A stretch of DNA of 9,861 nt from UM-FILTER-37-12 sp964344965. GTDB lineage: Bacteria; Patescibacteriota; Patescibacteriia; Magasanikbacterales; UBA922. The stretch covers positions 1-9,861 of the forward strand of contig CAYFPJ010000030.1 in assembly GCA_964344965.1 (NCBI GenBank), read 5' to 3'. The first letter of the stretch is position 1. The number at the start of each line of letters is the position of its first letter. The notes beneath the pieces were generated by a model. It worked only from the letters and a program-made list of their open reading frames with translations, did no database searches and was not told the DNA's origin. This document shows positions 1 through 5,621 of this stretch, in pieces. Made by a program: the position numbers and the translations under genes.

Positions 1-21
1 TCCATTCTATGCTTAATTCCT

Positions 22-41
22 CACCGAGGCAAGCCTCGGTG
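22..41. repeat. 20-bp perfect palindrome with an AA loop
   Basis: Nine base pairs (22-30 with 33-41) close on a 2-base AA centre, followed by TATATAG. It is the same design as the palindrome at 9818-9837, with two stem pairs exchanged in a compensated way. It has no real T-tract, so it is a repeat or a weak terminator for a gene left of the window. Confidence 0.7.
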
Positions 42-51
42 TATATAGAAT

Positions 52-80
52 AAAAAGCCCACTGAAAAGTGGTCTTTTTT
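52..80. terminator. Bidirectional intrinsic terminator downstream of greA
   Basis: The stem CCACT/AGTGG (59-63 with 68-72) has a GAAA loop and is flanked by an A-run on the left (52-56) and a T-run on the right (74-80), so it can terminate transcription from either side. On the minus strand it lies about 20 bp beyond the greA stop. A 14-bp palindrome (83-96) sits between it and greA. Confidence 0.75.
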
Positions 81-100
81 TATTCCTTATAAGGAAATTG

Positions 101-586
101 TCAATCTATTGCGAGTATCTCAAAATTTCCGATCTTCTCTACTTCCACAACATCCCCAACAACATGACCTAGCAATGCTGATCCAAGAGGGGACTGGTGT
201 GAGATGATGCCAGCGTCAGGATCTACTTCTGATGCTCCTAAGATTTTATAAGTTCGTTCACCTTTGTTTGAAGATATGTTGACAGTGCTACCTAGTTGAA
301 CCACGTCGCTATCAGATACTTCCACTATCTCAGCGTGGTTGATTTGGTGCTCCAGCTTCATTATTCCATAATTTATGCCTCGCAATCTTCTTTTGGCGAG
401 CTGATATTCTACATTTTCTGAGAAATCACCCATCTCTGCTAGTCTACTCACTTCTCTTGCAGCAACAGGTTGTTTTTTCTTTAGCCTCTCTAGTTTGATT
501 TCTAGTTCTTGAAATTTTTCCTCACTCATTACAGGGTCAAATGGAATTTGGCTATATTTTCCAGGTTTACGTTTTGGGAGTTGCAT
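101..586 (-). CDS. greA: Transcription elongation factor GreA
   Basis: Rescues backtracked RNA polymerase by stimulating cleavage of the nascent RNA through the secondary channel. The 161-residue product has the family layout: an N-terminal antiparallel coiled coil (about 20-90) and a C-terminal FKBP-like domain (about 95-161). The coiled-coil tip carries the signature GDFSEN, with acidic D54 and E57 matching the pair that holds the catalytic metal. The C-terminal SPLGSALLG and GDVVEV segments are also typical. It is slightly longer at the N terminus than E. coli GreA; an internal ATG at residue 20 is an alternative start. The first ATG is kept because it has T at -1, like every other start here, and lies about 22 nt from the predicted transcription start. 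It has its own promoter (615-643), so it need not depend on the thioredoxin gene upstream. The stop is TGA. Confidence 0.95.
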   Translation of the reverse strand: MQLPKRKPGKYSQIPFDPVMSEEKFQELEIKLERLKKKQPVAAREVSRLAEMGDFSENVEYQLAKRRLRGINYGIMKLEHQINHAEIVEVSDSDVVQLGSTVNISSNKGERTYKILGASEVDPDAGIISHQSPLGSALLGHVVGDVVEVEKIGNFEILAID

Positions 587-593
587 ATCAAGG

Positions 594-617
594 ACTAATA
601 TTAAACAGAATATTAGT
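594..617. promoter_or_regulatory. Inverted repeat overlapping the greA -10 box
   Basis: Perfect 9-bp arms ACTAATATT (594-602) and AATATTAGT (609-617) are separated by 6 bp. It spans the predicted greA transcription start and overlaps the -10 box. It could be an operator or a leader hairpin; no regulator is indicated. Confidence 0.4.
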
Positions 618-643
618 ATATATCACAATACCACTAGTTTCAA
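615..643 (-). promoter_or_regulatory. Sigma70-type promoter for greA
   Basis: On the minus strand a -35 box TTGAAA (638-643) and a -10 box TATACT (615-620) are 17 bp apart, each one mismatch from consensus. The predicted start near 608 gives a leader of about 22 nt. Confidence 0.75.
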
Positions 644-654
644 GGATTGAAATT

Positions 655-1232
655 TTAAAGAAGAGACAAAAAATCATTCTCACTTAAGTCTCCTGGAATA
701 CTTTTTACTATTTCACCCTCTTTATTAATTAGAAAGTGAGTGTTGGTATAGCGGATGCCATATAAGTTTGCAACTTGCCCAGATGGGTCAAGAGCTATTG
801 GAAATGAGATGTTGTTTTTATTTACAAATTTTTCTATAGTAGAAGTGTTTTCTCTCAAGTTAATACCAATTACTTCTATCTGGTCTTTATACTTTTCATA
901 AATTTTGGCTGTTTTTGGCATGGCTCTTTGGCAATTGTGACACCATGATGCCCAAAAATCTAAGATGACTGGTTTTTTTTTCTGTAGTCAGCAAGTGTAA
1001 TTTTACCACCCTCAAGTTTATCAAGAGTGAAGTTTGGGGCTATAGATAGTTTGGGAGTTTTTTTGACAGTAGGTATTGGAGCTGTGGCATGCTTGGTGAC
1101 TACGTTTCTTGGTTGGTGACTTGAAGCAGTGGTCTGGTGTGAAGATGTATTTGGAGATAATATTTTTAATAAAATTAGAGCTCCAACTACAACAGTTCCA
1201 ACTCCAATATAGAGAAATTTTGCATTGTTCAT
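655..1232 (-). pseudogene. Membrane-anchored TlpA/ResA-like thioredoxin, frameshifted at an A9 run
   Basis: Two reading frames form one thiol-disulfide oxidoreductase. The first part (from ATG at 1232) has a signal-anchor helix at residues 7-26, a Ser/Thr/Pro-rich linker and the domain opening APNFTLDKLEGG, then hits a stop just past a run of nine A on the coding strand (973-981). Moving to the next frame at that run restores PVILDFWASWCHNC with the CxxC active site, and then the rest of the fold to TAA at 655. Runs of 7 or 10 A would restore a 191-192 residue protein. Such proteins act outside the cytoplasmic membrane in disulfide reduction. The active site is WCHNC rather than the usual WCPPC, and the position of the cis-proline is Asn (YTNTHF where TPT is usual). 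It may be a sequencing error, a true mutation, or a gene rescued by slippage on the A-run. The domain call is firm; whether it is functional is not. Confidence 0.8.
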
Positions 1233-1262
1233 AATAAATTTGTTTATAAAATAGCTATCAGC

Positions 1263-1290
1263 AGTATAGGAAAATAAGAAATATAGACAA
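1263..1290 (-). promoter_or_regulatory. Promoter for the thioredoxin-like gene
   Basis: Minus-strand TTGTCT (1285-1290) and TATACT (1263-1268) are 16 bp apart, giving a leader of about 24 nt before the ATG at 1232. The -10 box is identical to that of greA. Confidence 0.55.
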
Positions 1291-1313
1291 GATGTGGATA
1301 AATATTACCAGAC

Positions 1314-1342
1314 TTGAGAAGAAGATAAGACAGTGCTATAAT
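1314..1342 (+). promoter_or_regulatory. Extended -10 promoter for the coiled-coil gene
   Basis: TTGAGA (1314-1319), a 17-bp spacer and a perfect TATAAT (1337-1342) preceded by TGC, an extended -10. The predicted start near 1349 leaves an AT-rich leader of about 25 nt without a Shine-Dalgarno sequence. Confidence 0.8.
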
Positions 1343-1373
1343 ATGGAAACTTAAATTACTATTAACCAAAATT

Positions 1374-1727
1374 ATGCAAGATTTACAACAAGTTTTCCTC
1401 CGTATTCAAGAAAACAAAAAGAAACTCAAAGATCTAAAGCAAGCTTACAAAGATGCCCTGGCCACAAACCAACAATATCAAGATTTGCAAGAGGAGATCA
1501 AGATTAGAAGGGATAAGAAAAAATCTATTGAGAATACCATTAAACAAGGATTCACTGCAGAATTTGTTCAGATGGACGATATCAAGATTGATATTGAGAG
1601 CGATCAAGAGCTAGTGAGTGATATGGCAGTGACAAGAATTATGAAAGGAGAAACGGTCGAGATCACAGATCAATATGAAAATGAATACGAACCAATTGTT
1701 AGTGTAAAGTTCAAGAAAGTGAAATGA
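1374..1727 (+). CDS. Hypothetical coiled-coil protein
   Basis: I do not recognise this 117-residue protein. Residues 1-57 are highly charged, rich in Lys, Gln and Glu, with a hydrophobic periodicity that reads as a long helix or coiled coil. Residues 60-117 look like a small mixed or beta-rich domain with alternating hydrophobic residues (EFVQMDDIKIDI, PIVSVKFKKVK). There is no signal peptide, membrane segment or cysteine, so it is probably cytoplasmic. A strong extended -10 promoter 31 bp upstream, the clean start context and the TGA stop support a real gene. It is the only gene between a divergent promoter pair and a large inverted repeat, so it is probably transcribed alone. Confidence 0.75.
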   Translation: MQDLQQVFLRIQENKKKLKDLKQAYKDALATNQQYQDLQEEIKIRRDKKKSIENTIKQGFTAEFVQMDDIKIDIESDQELVSDMAVTRIMKGETVEITDQYENEYEPIVSVKFKKVK

Positions 1728-1739
1728 TTTTTATCATTT

Positions 1740-1835
1740 CATCCTGAGCGTAGCGAAGCCTGCCTGCCGGCAGGCAGGGATCTTTCTATCAGAGAAATCT
1801 TCCTTGCCAAAGATCCCTCGACTGCGCTCAGGATG
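1740..1835. repeat. Intergenic inverted repeat with a 20-bp palindromic core
   Basis: Outer arms CATCCTGAGCG (1740-1750) and CGCTCAGGATG (1825-1835) match perfectly, as do inner arms GGGATCTTT (1777-1785) and AAAGATCCC (1809-1817). The left half also contains the 20-bp palindrome CCTGCCTGCCGGCAGGCAGG (1759-1778). It begins 12 bp after a stop codon, so it may also act as a transcript end or stabiliser. Part of its sequence (CCTGAGCG) recurs in the repeat at 4236-4337. Confidence 0.85.
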
Positions 1836-1852
1836 GCATTGTTTATACACAA

Positions 1853-1881
1853 TTGACTAATCAATAAGAAAAGAAGATACT
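1853..1881 (+). promoter_or_regulatory. Candidate promoter for the glutaredoxin gene
   Basis: TTGACT (1853-1858), a 17-bp spacer and GATACT (1876-1881). The -35 is one mismatch from consensus and the -10 two. The leader would be about 43 nt and would include the hairpin at 1900-1915. Confidence 0.5.
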
Positions 1882-1899
1882 GAAGATATTAATTACCTG

Positions 1900-1915
1900 T
1901 CCCGATTTATCGGGA
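1900..1915. repeat. 16-bp palindrome in the glutaredoxin leader
   Basis: Seven-base arms (1900-1906 and 1909-1915) flank a TT centre. It ends 15 bp before the glutaredoxin ATG. It lacks a T-tract, so it is a small palindromic repeat or a leader hairpin. Confidence 0.6.
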
Positions 1916-1930
1916 TTAAGAAATAAATAT

Positions 1931-2161
1931 ATGAGTGTCATAGTTTACTCCACACCAACTTGTCCATTTTGTCACAAAGCAAAAGAATATCTAACAGAAA
2001 AAGGTGTAGAATTCGAAGATTTCAACGTGGCAGAAGATCAAACAAAAGCAGCAGAAATGACCGAGAAATCTGGTCAGATGGGAGTGCCAGTACTTGATGT
2101 GAATGGCACTATCATTGTTGGTTTTGACAAGGCTAAGATTGATCAGGCGTTGGTAGGGTAG
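1931..2161 (+). CDS. Glutaredoxin (NrdH/Grx-like)
   Basis: A 76-residue single-domain thiol-disulfide oxidoreductase of the glutaredoxin fold. The active site is C11-P-F-C14 directly after the first beta strand (VIVYSTPT), the cis-proline is P53 in GVPVL, and a Gly-Phe-Asp motif follows the last strand (IIVGFDKAKI). The length is normal for bacterial mini-glutaredoxins and NrdH-like proteins. It is cytoplasmic, with no signal peptide. Such proteins reduce disulfides or glutathionylated proteins or supply electrons to ribonucleotide reductase; the sequence alone does not tell which, and no partner is adjacent. The exact ATG is supported by its T at -1 and by the start of the fold. It lies between two large inverted repeats and is probably monocistronic. 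Confidence 0.93.
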   Translation: MSVIVYSTPTCPFCHKAKEYLTEKGVEFEDFNVAEDQTKAAEMTEKSGQMGVPVLDVNGTIIVGFDKAKIDQALVG

Positions 2162-2170
2162 ACAAAAAAA

Positions 2171-2266
2171 GTTCTCCCCCTAGTAGGGGGAGTTAGAGGG
2201 GGTTACTTAGTAAGTAAGATCTTGGACGTCCGTAACCCCTCCCAACCTCCCCTTATAGGGGAGGAG
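2171..2266. repeat. Large inverted repeat with two hairpins, probably also a terminator
   Basis: The left hairpin CTCCCCC-TAGTA-GGGGGAG (2174-2192) and the right hairpin CCTCCCC-TTATA-GGGGAGG (2246-2264) are themselves arms of a larger inverted repeat, joined through GTTAC (2202-2206) and GTAAC (2232-2236). The right hairpin is followed by TTTTATTAT, so it can terminate the glutaredoxin transcript. The element starts 10 bp after the glutaredoxin stop. Confidence 0.85.
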
Positions 2267-2335
2267 TTTTATTATGTTCTATTTTATGATAAAATATCAC
2301 CCAACCAATAAACTAATAATCCATTAATCAAAAAT

Positions 2336-2920
2336 ATGTCACGAGAAATAGTATTTGATATAGAAACTTATGGAGATATTCGTAATCAGGCAGAAATGAT
2401 CGTTACTGTGGCGTCTATTTATGAGTATGAGACAGATCAGTATAGATCATTTACAGAAGATCAACTTGGGAATCTCTGGCCAATCCTCGAAAAAGCAGAG
2501 CGTCTAATCGGATACAATAGTGAGAGTTTTGATGTTCCAATTCTAAACAAATACTACGCTGGTGATCTAATGAACATCCCACATCTCGATATGCTAAAAG
2601 TAATAAAAGAATCTGCTGGAAAGAGATATAAACTTGATGATATTGCTAAGGCCACTTTGCAGATCAGTAAAAGTGCTGACGGCCTTCAGGCAATAAAATG
2701 GTATGAAGAGGGAAAGATAGATGAGATAAAAAAATATTGTGAGCAAGATGTCAAAGTTACAAAAGAGATCTATGATTTTGGCAAAAAAAATAAAATGCTC
2801 TACTATCCAAAATTAACTGGAGAACTAATGCCAATAGCAGTAAACTTTGATTTTTCAGAAACAGAAAAACAAAAAGCCGCTGAAGTGGGCAGCGGCATCA
2901 ATATGACTCTTCCAATATAA
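2336..2920 (+). CDS. Predicted DEDDy 3'-5' exonuclease (RNase H-like fold)
   Basis: A 194-residue protein with the three exonuclease motifs in order: Exo I FDIET (D8, E10), Exo II GYNSESFDVPIL (D66) and Exo III YCEQD (Y134, D138). The Y-x3-D spacing puts it in the DEDDy class, with two-metal hydrolysis of DNA or RNA from the 3' end. It resembles the exonuclease domain of B-family polymerases and YprB-type proteins but is a free-standing domain: no polymerase, helicase or zinc-finger part is attached. The C-terminal 40 residues (from about 155) lie outside the catalytic core. It is cytoplasmic and its substrate cannot be told from sequence. It is flanked by inverted repeats on both sides, so it is probably a single-gene unit; no convincing promoter was found, only AT-rich sequence with -10-like boxes near 2285-2295. 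Confidence 0.87.
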   Translation: MSREIVFDIETYGDIRNQAEMIVTVASIYEYETDQYRSFTEDQLGNLWPILEKAERLIGYNSESFDVPILNKYYAGDLMNIPHLDMLKVIKESAGKRYKLDDIAKATLQISKSADGLQAIKWYEEGKIDEIKKYCEQDVKVTKEIYDFGKKNKMLYYPKLTGELMPIAVNFDFSETEKQKAAEVGSGINMTLPI

Positions 2921-2948
2921 ATATAATATTTCACCTAGACTAGACACG

Positions 2949-3054
2949 CGTCATTGCGAGGAGTGCGCGAAGCAAGCACGACGTGGCAATCTCATTGTTT
3001 TATTTACAAACACTAAGATTGCCACGTCGTTCTTTCAGACTCCTCGCAATGACG
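2949..3054. repeat. Inverted repeat, TCATTGCGAGGA family, copy 1
   Basis: Outer 16-bp arms (2949-2964 and 3039-3054) and inner 14-bp arms (2979-2992 and 3016-3029) are perfect inverted repeats. The copy at 4236-4337 shares the outer arm CGTCATTGCGAGGA. It lies between convergent genes (exonuclease and flavoprotein) and could end transcription from both sides. An open reading frame across it (2983-3168) is an artefact of the repeat. Confidence 0.9.
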
Positions 3055-3075
3055 AATACAATTAGAAAACCAAAA

Positions 3076-3777
3076 TCAAAAAATCTCCATATGGACTTTC
3101 TTCATGTCCATATTTTTTTCAGTCAAAATTTTTCGTACGTCTTTCACCATATCAGGACTGCCACATAGATAGACTTGATGTTCATTTTTGTGAAATTCCA
3201 TATGATCCGTCACTCTACCTGTCAAGCCACCCCATTCAGAATTTTCGGCAGGACGTGATAGGGTAATGTGGTATGAAAAGTTTTGATGCTTTGCCAATTC
3301 TTCCAAATAATCTACAAAAAATATATCATTTTGACTACGTACCCCAAAAAGCAAAATAATTTCTTCTATGTTTTTTTTCTGAACAAGTTGGTCTTCTATG
3401 ATAGAAATAATTGGGGCAATGCCAGCCCCAGTGGCTATGAATATCGACGGTTTGTTTTCTTCTGTTGCGACAAATCTTCCTTGGGGACCAAGCATCTCCA
3501 CTTCTAGACCTTGCTCTAGTTCTGAGAAAAATTTACTTCCTTTTCCTCCTTCTACCACTTTGATACAAAATCTTAGATTACTTTCATCTGGACAAGAGCA
3601 GATAGAGTAGAAGCGAGGTAGTTTTTTTTCGCCATCTGGAATAGGGAATTGGACGAACTGACCGGCGATAAATTGAAAATCCGCAGGTCTCTCAAAAGTC
3701 AGCTCTAGCATGTTTTTGGCGACTTCTTTTTTGCTAAGAAGTTTGATTTTATAGGTAGGATTTTTTGTAGTTGACAT
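3076..3777 (-). CDS. FAD/NAD(P)-binding ferredoxin reductase-like flavoprotein
   Basis: A 233-residue oxidoreductase of the ferredoxin-NADP+ reductase superfamily. The N-terminal FAD-binding barrel carries RFYSI (55-59), the family's RxYS motif for the flavin, and a GxGSxF-like phosphate segment (GGKGSKFF, 77-84). The NAD(P)-binding domain has TGAGIAP (116-122) and the nucleotide-contacting CGSPDM (205-210); the chain ends in an aromatic residue (EIF), as many members do. No [2Fe-2S] domain is fused, so it needs a separate electron partner. It is divergent from the iron-sulfur regulator and shares its operator region. I therefore infer, without proof, that it passes electrons between NAD(P)H and the ferredoxins encoded at 7581-8388. 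It is cytoplasmic. The ATG at 3777 fits the family start, and its sequence overlaps the -35 box of the opposite promoter. Confidence 0.9.
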   Translation of the reverse strand: MSTTKNPTYKIKLLSKKEVAKNMLELTFERPADFQFIAGQFVQFPIPDGEKKLPRFYSICSCPDESNLRFCIKVVEGGKGSKFFSELEQGLEVEMLGPQGRFVATEENKPSIFIATGAGIAPIISIIEDQLVQKKNIEEIILLFGVRSQNDIFFVDYLEELAKHQNFSYHITLSRPAENSEWGGLTGRVTDHMEFHKNEHQVYLCGSPDMVKDVRKILTEKNMDMKKVHMEIF

Positions 3778-3799
3778 AAATTATTGTTTAGTATATCAT
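3771..3799 (+). promoter_or_regulatory. Promoter of the Rrf2 regulator and probably the Fe-S operon
   Basis: A perfect TTGACA (3771-3776), a 17-bp spacer and TATCAT (3794-3799), one mismatch from TATAAT. The -10 lies inside the left arm of the palindrome at 3792-3818. The -35 overlaps the start codon of the flavoprotein gene on the other strand. The predicted leader of the regulator is about 17 nt. Confidence 0.8.
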
Positions 3800-3818
3800 A
3801 CTCGAGAAGTATGATATA
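3792..3818. promoter_or_regulatory. 27-bp palindromic operator between the flavoprotein and Rrf2 genes
   Basis: Perfect 11-bp arms TATATCATACT (3792-3802) and AGTATGATATA (3808-3818) flank CGAGA. Its dyad symmetry, size and position over the -10 boxes suit a dimeric Rrf2 repressor binding its own control region. That the neighbouring Rrf2 protein binds it is inferred from position. Confidence 0.75.
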
Positions 3819-3839
3819 ACATATGTTGAAAATAAGCAA
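3811..3839 (-). promoter_or_regulatory. Weak candidate promoter for the flavoprotein gene
   Basis: Because the operator is symmetric, the minus strand also carries TATCAT (3811-3816) in the other arm, with TTGCTT (3834-3839) 17 bp upstream. The -35 matches only three of six consensus bases. An alternative -10 TATACT at 3790-3795 has no -35 box at a normal distance. Confidence 0.4.
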
Positions 3840-4224
3840 ACAAGTCGAATACGCCATCAGTTTTTTGTCTAAGTTAGATAAGTTAGAAAAAAATTCTTTG
3901 CTTAGTCTTAAGACTTTCTCAGAAGAGAATAACATATCATTTCTGTTTTTGCAAAAAATAGCAGCTAGATTGAAAAAAGCAGAATTGATTGGATCAGTAA
4001 AGGGTGCACGAGGTGGCTACAAGTTAAATACAGATCTGAAAAAAGTTTCATTAAAAGAAATTGCTGATATCGTAGATGGGAGCACTGGTGTAGTGCAATG
4101 TCTGAGAGACGGAGCTCCGTGCCCACAGTCAGAGACATGCATCAACAAAAAAGCTTTTCAAAAGATAAATAAAGACGTTTCTAAACTACTTTCCAAGATT
4201 TCCATTTTTGAATTTTCTAAATAA
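3823..4224 (+). CDS. Rrf2/IscR-type iron-sulfur-sensing transcriptional regulator
   Basis: A 133-residue Rrf2-family winged-helix protein. The N-terminal helix (KISKQVEYAISFL), the recognition region (ISFLFLQKIAARLKKAELI) and the wing (SVKGARGGYKL, to about residue 68) are typical. The sensory loop has C93, C100 and C106 (C-x6-C-x5-C), matching the three cysteines that hold the [2Fe-2S] cluster in IscR. The fourth IscR ligand, a His three residues after the last Cys, is Lys109 here, so a different ligand or a labile cluster is likely. It is encoded at the head of the desulfurase-scaffold-ferredoxin cluster and just downstream of a palindromic operator, so autoregulation and control of Fe-S assembly are the natural inference. 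The repeat at 4236-4337 lies between it and the desulfurase, so some transcripts may end there. Confidence 0.9.
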   Translation: MLKISKQVEYAISFLSKLDKLEKNSLLSLKTFSEENNISFLFLQKIAARLKKAELIGSVKGARGGYKLNTDLKKVSLKEIADIVDGSTGVVQCLRDGAPCPQSETCINKKAFQKINKDVSKLLSKISIFEFSK

Positions 4225-4235
4225 ATTATCTCTTC

Positions 4236-4337
4236 TTCGTCATTGCGAGGACCCTGAGCGACTGAAAGGAGTCGAAGGGGACGAAGCAATCTATACCTCC
4301 AAAGTGTAGATTGCTTCGCTTCGCTCGCAATGACGAA
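4236..4337. repeat. Inverted repeat, TCATTGCGAGGA family, copy 2
   Basis: Outer 14-bp arms (4236-4249 and 4324-4337) and inner 11-bp arms (4283-4293 and 4307-4317) are perfect inverted repeats. The outer arms match copy 1 (2949-3054), while the interior differs and carries CCTGAGCG, also found at 1742-1750. It fills the gap between the regulator and the desulfurase gene. An apparent open reading frame on the minus strand (4158-4355) is an artefact of it. Confidence 0.9.
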
Positions 4338-4372
4338 AATTTTTATATTCCTCACTAAGAATAAACATAGTT

Positions 4373-5617
4373 ATGACTCCAGAAAAATTTGTATATCTAG
4401 ATCACGCTGCCACCACTCCGGTGGACAAGCGAGTTAAGGAGGCCATGGATCCATTCTACACAGCCAATTTTGGCAATCCATCTTCTCTCTATGCTTCAGG
4501 TCTACAATCAAAAAGAGCGATAGATAATGCTAGAAAAATAGTTGCAGATTTTTTTCATACCAACCCTTATAACATTTTTTTCACTGGCGGAGGAACAGAG
4601 TCTGTCAATACTGCAATATTTGGCGTAGTGAAAAAACATGCTAAGGCTGGCAAACATCTTATTACTACCAAAGTAGAGCATGAGGCAGTGATGTTTAGTA
4701 TGAAAAGATTGGAAAAAGAAGGGTTTGAAGTAACTTACCTTGATGTCAATGAAGAAGGTCTTGTCTCTCTAGAAGATTTCAAAAAAGCGCTTCGTCCAGA
4801 CACCGTCCTAGTTTCTATCATGTATGCTAATAATGAGATCGGCACAGTAGAACCAATTGCAGAGATCGGAAGATTAATTTTGAAACATCGCAAAAACAAT
4901 GACACATCTTATCCAATATTCCACACAGATGCTTGTCAAGCTACCAACTATCTAGACATGGATGTCGAGAAACTGCATGTCGATTTGATGTCAATCAATG
5001 GCTCAAAAATTTATGCACCAAAAGGCGTGGGAGTCTTATTCAAAAGAAAAGGAATCAGGATAGAACCCCTAATCTATGGTGGAGGACAAGAAGATGGTAT
5101 GAGAAGTGGGACAGAAAATGTTCCTGGTATTGTCGGTCTTGGAAAAGCACTGGAAATCATTACAGAAGAGAGAGAGGTAGAAATGTCGAAGCTAGTAGAG
5201 CTTAGAAAATATTTTTGGGAACAAATCCAGGAGAAAATTCCCAAAATCAGATTGAACGGTCCGCAACTGGATGATCTGACCAAAAGACTACCCAACAATC
5301 TCAATGTTACATTTCTTGATATCGAGGGAGAGGCTCTGCTACTGTATTTGGACGCTTCTGGCATCATGTGTTCCACAGGATCTGCTTGCACATCAATTTC
5401 GCTCGAACCATCTCATGTTCTCACTGCCTGTGGGCTTCCTTATGAGTATTCTCATGGCAGTCTCCGTTTTACTCTCGGTAGAGAAAATACTAAGGAACAA
5501 ATTGATTATGTCATGGAGCATTTGCCAGGAATTGTAGAAAAGCTGAGAAAAATATCCCCAGTAAATTTGAAATATAATCCAAAAGAAAATACTCACGCTC
5601 AGATTCATCAGAGATAA
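4373..5617 (+). CDS. iscS: Cysteine desulfurase, NifS/IscS type (class I)
   Basis: A 414-residue PLP enzyme that takes sulfur from L-cysteine as an enzyme persulfide and hands it to the scaffold. Visible landmarks: LDHAATTPVD at the N terminus, GGGTESVN (72-79), H103 stacking on PLP, ANNEIGTVEP (152-161), D186 in HTDACQ for the pyridine nitrogen, Schiff-base lysine K212, the PLP/dimer segment GGGQEDGMRSGTEN, and catalytic C339 in STGSACTS followed by LEPSHVL, the long active loop of class I enzymes. Oddity: the residue before the lysine, His in E. coli IscS (GHK), is Ser211 here (NGSK). A short basic tail follows the domain. The next gene starts 4 nt after its stop, so it is translated within an operon. 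The gene could equally be called nifS or sufS-like; the role in Fe-S assembly is secure from context. Confidence 0.96.
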   Translation: MTPEKFVYLDHAATTPVDKRVKEAMDPFYTANFGNPSSLYASGLQSKRAIDNARKIVADFFHTNPYNIFFTGGGTESVNTAIFGVVKKHAKAGKHLITTKVEHEAVMFSMKRLEKEGFEVTYLDVNEEGLVSLEDFKKALRPDTVLVSIMYANNEIGTVEPIAEIGRLILKHRKNNDTSYPIFHTDACQATNYLDMDVEKLHVDLMSINGSKIYAPKGVGVLFKRKGIRIEPLIYGGGQEDGMRSGTENVPGIVGLGKALEIITEEREVEMSKLVELRKYFWEQIQEKIPKIRLNGPQLDDLTKRLPNNLNVTFLDIEGEALLLYLDASGIMCSTGSACTSISLEPSHVLTACGLPYEYSHGSLRFTLGRENTKEQIDYVMEHLPGIVEKLRKISPVNLKYNPKENTHAQIHQR

Positions 5618-5621
5618 GCAT

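Noticed and set aside
101..1727. Alternative genetic code with TGA read as glycine
   Set aside because: greA and the coiled-coil gene both end properly at TGA at the expected family or domain end.
2983..3168. Open frame on the plus strand across the repeat
   Set aside because: It runs through inverted repeat 2949-3054 and then antisense to the flavoprotein gene; its protein has no domain.
4158..4355. Open frame on the minus strand over the end of the regulator gene
   Set aside because: Made up mostly of the inverted repeat 4236-4337 and the antisense of the regulator.
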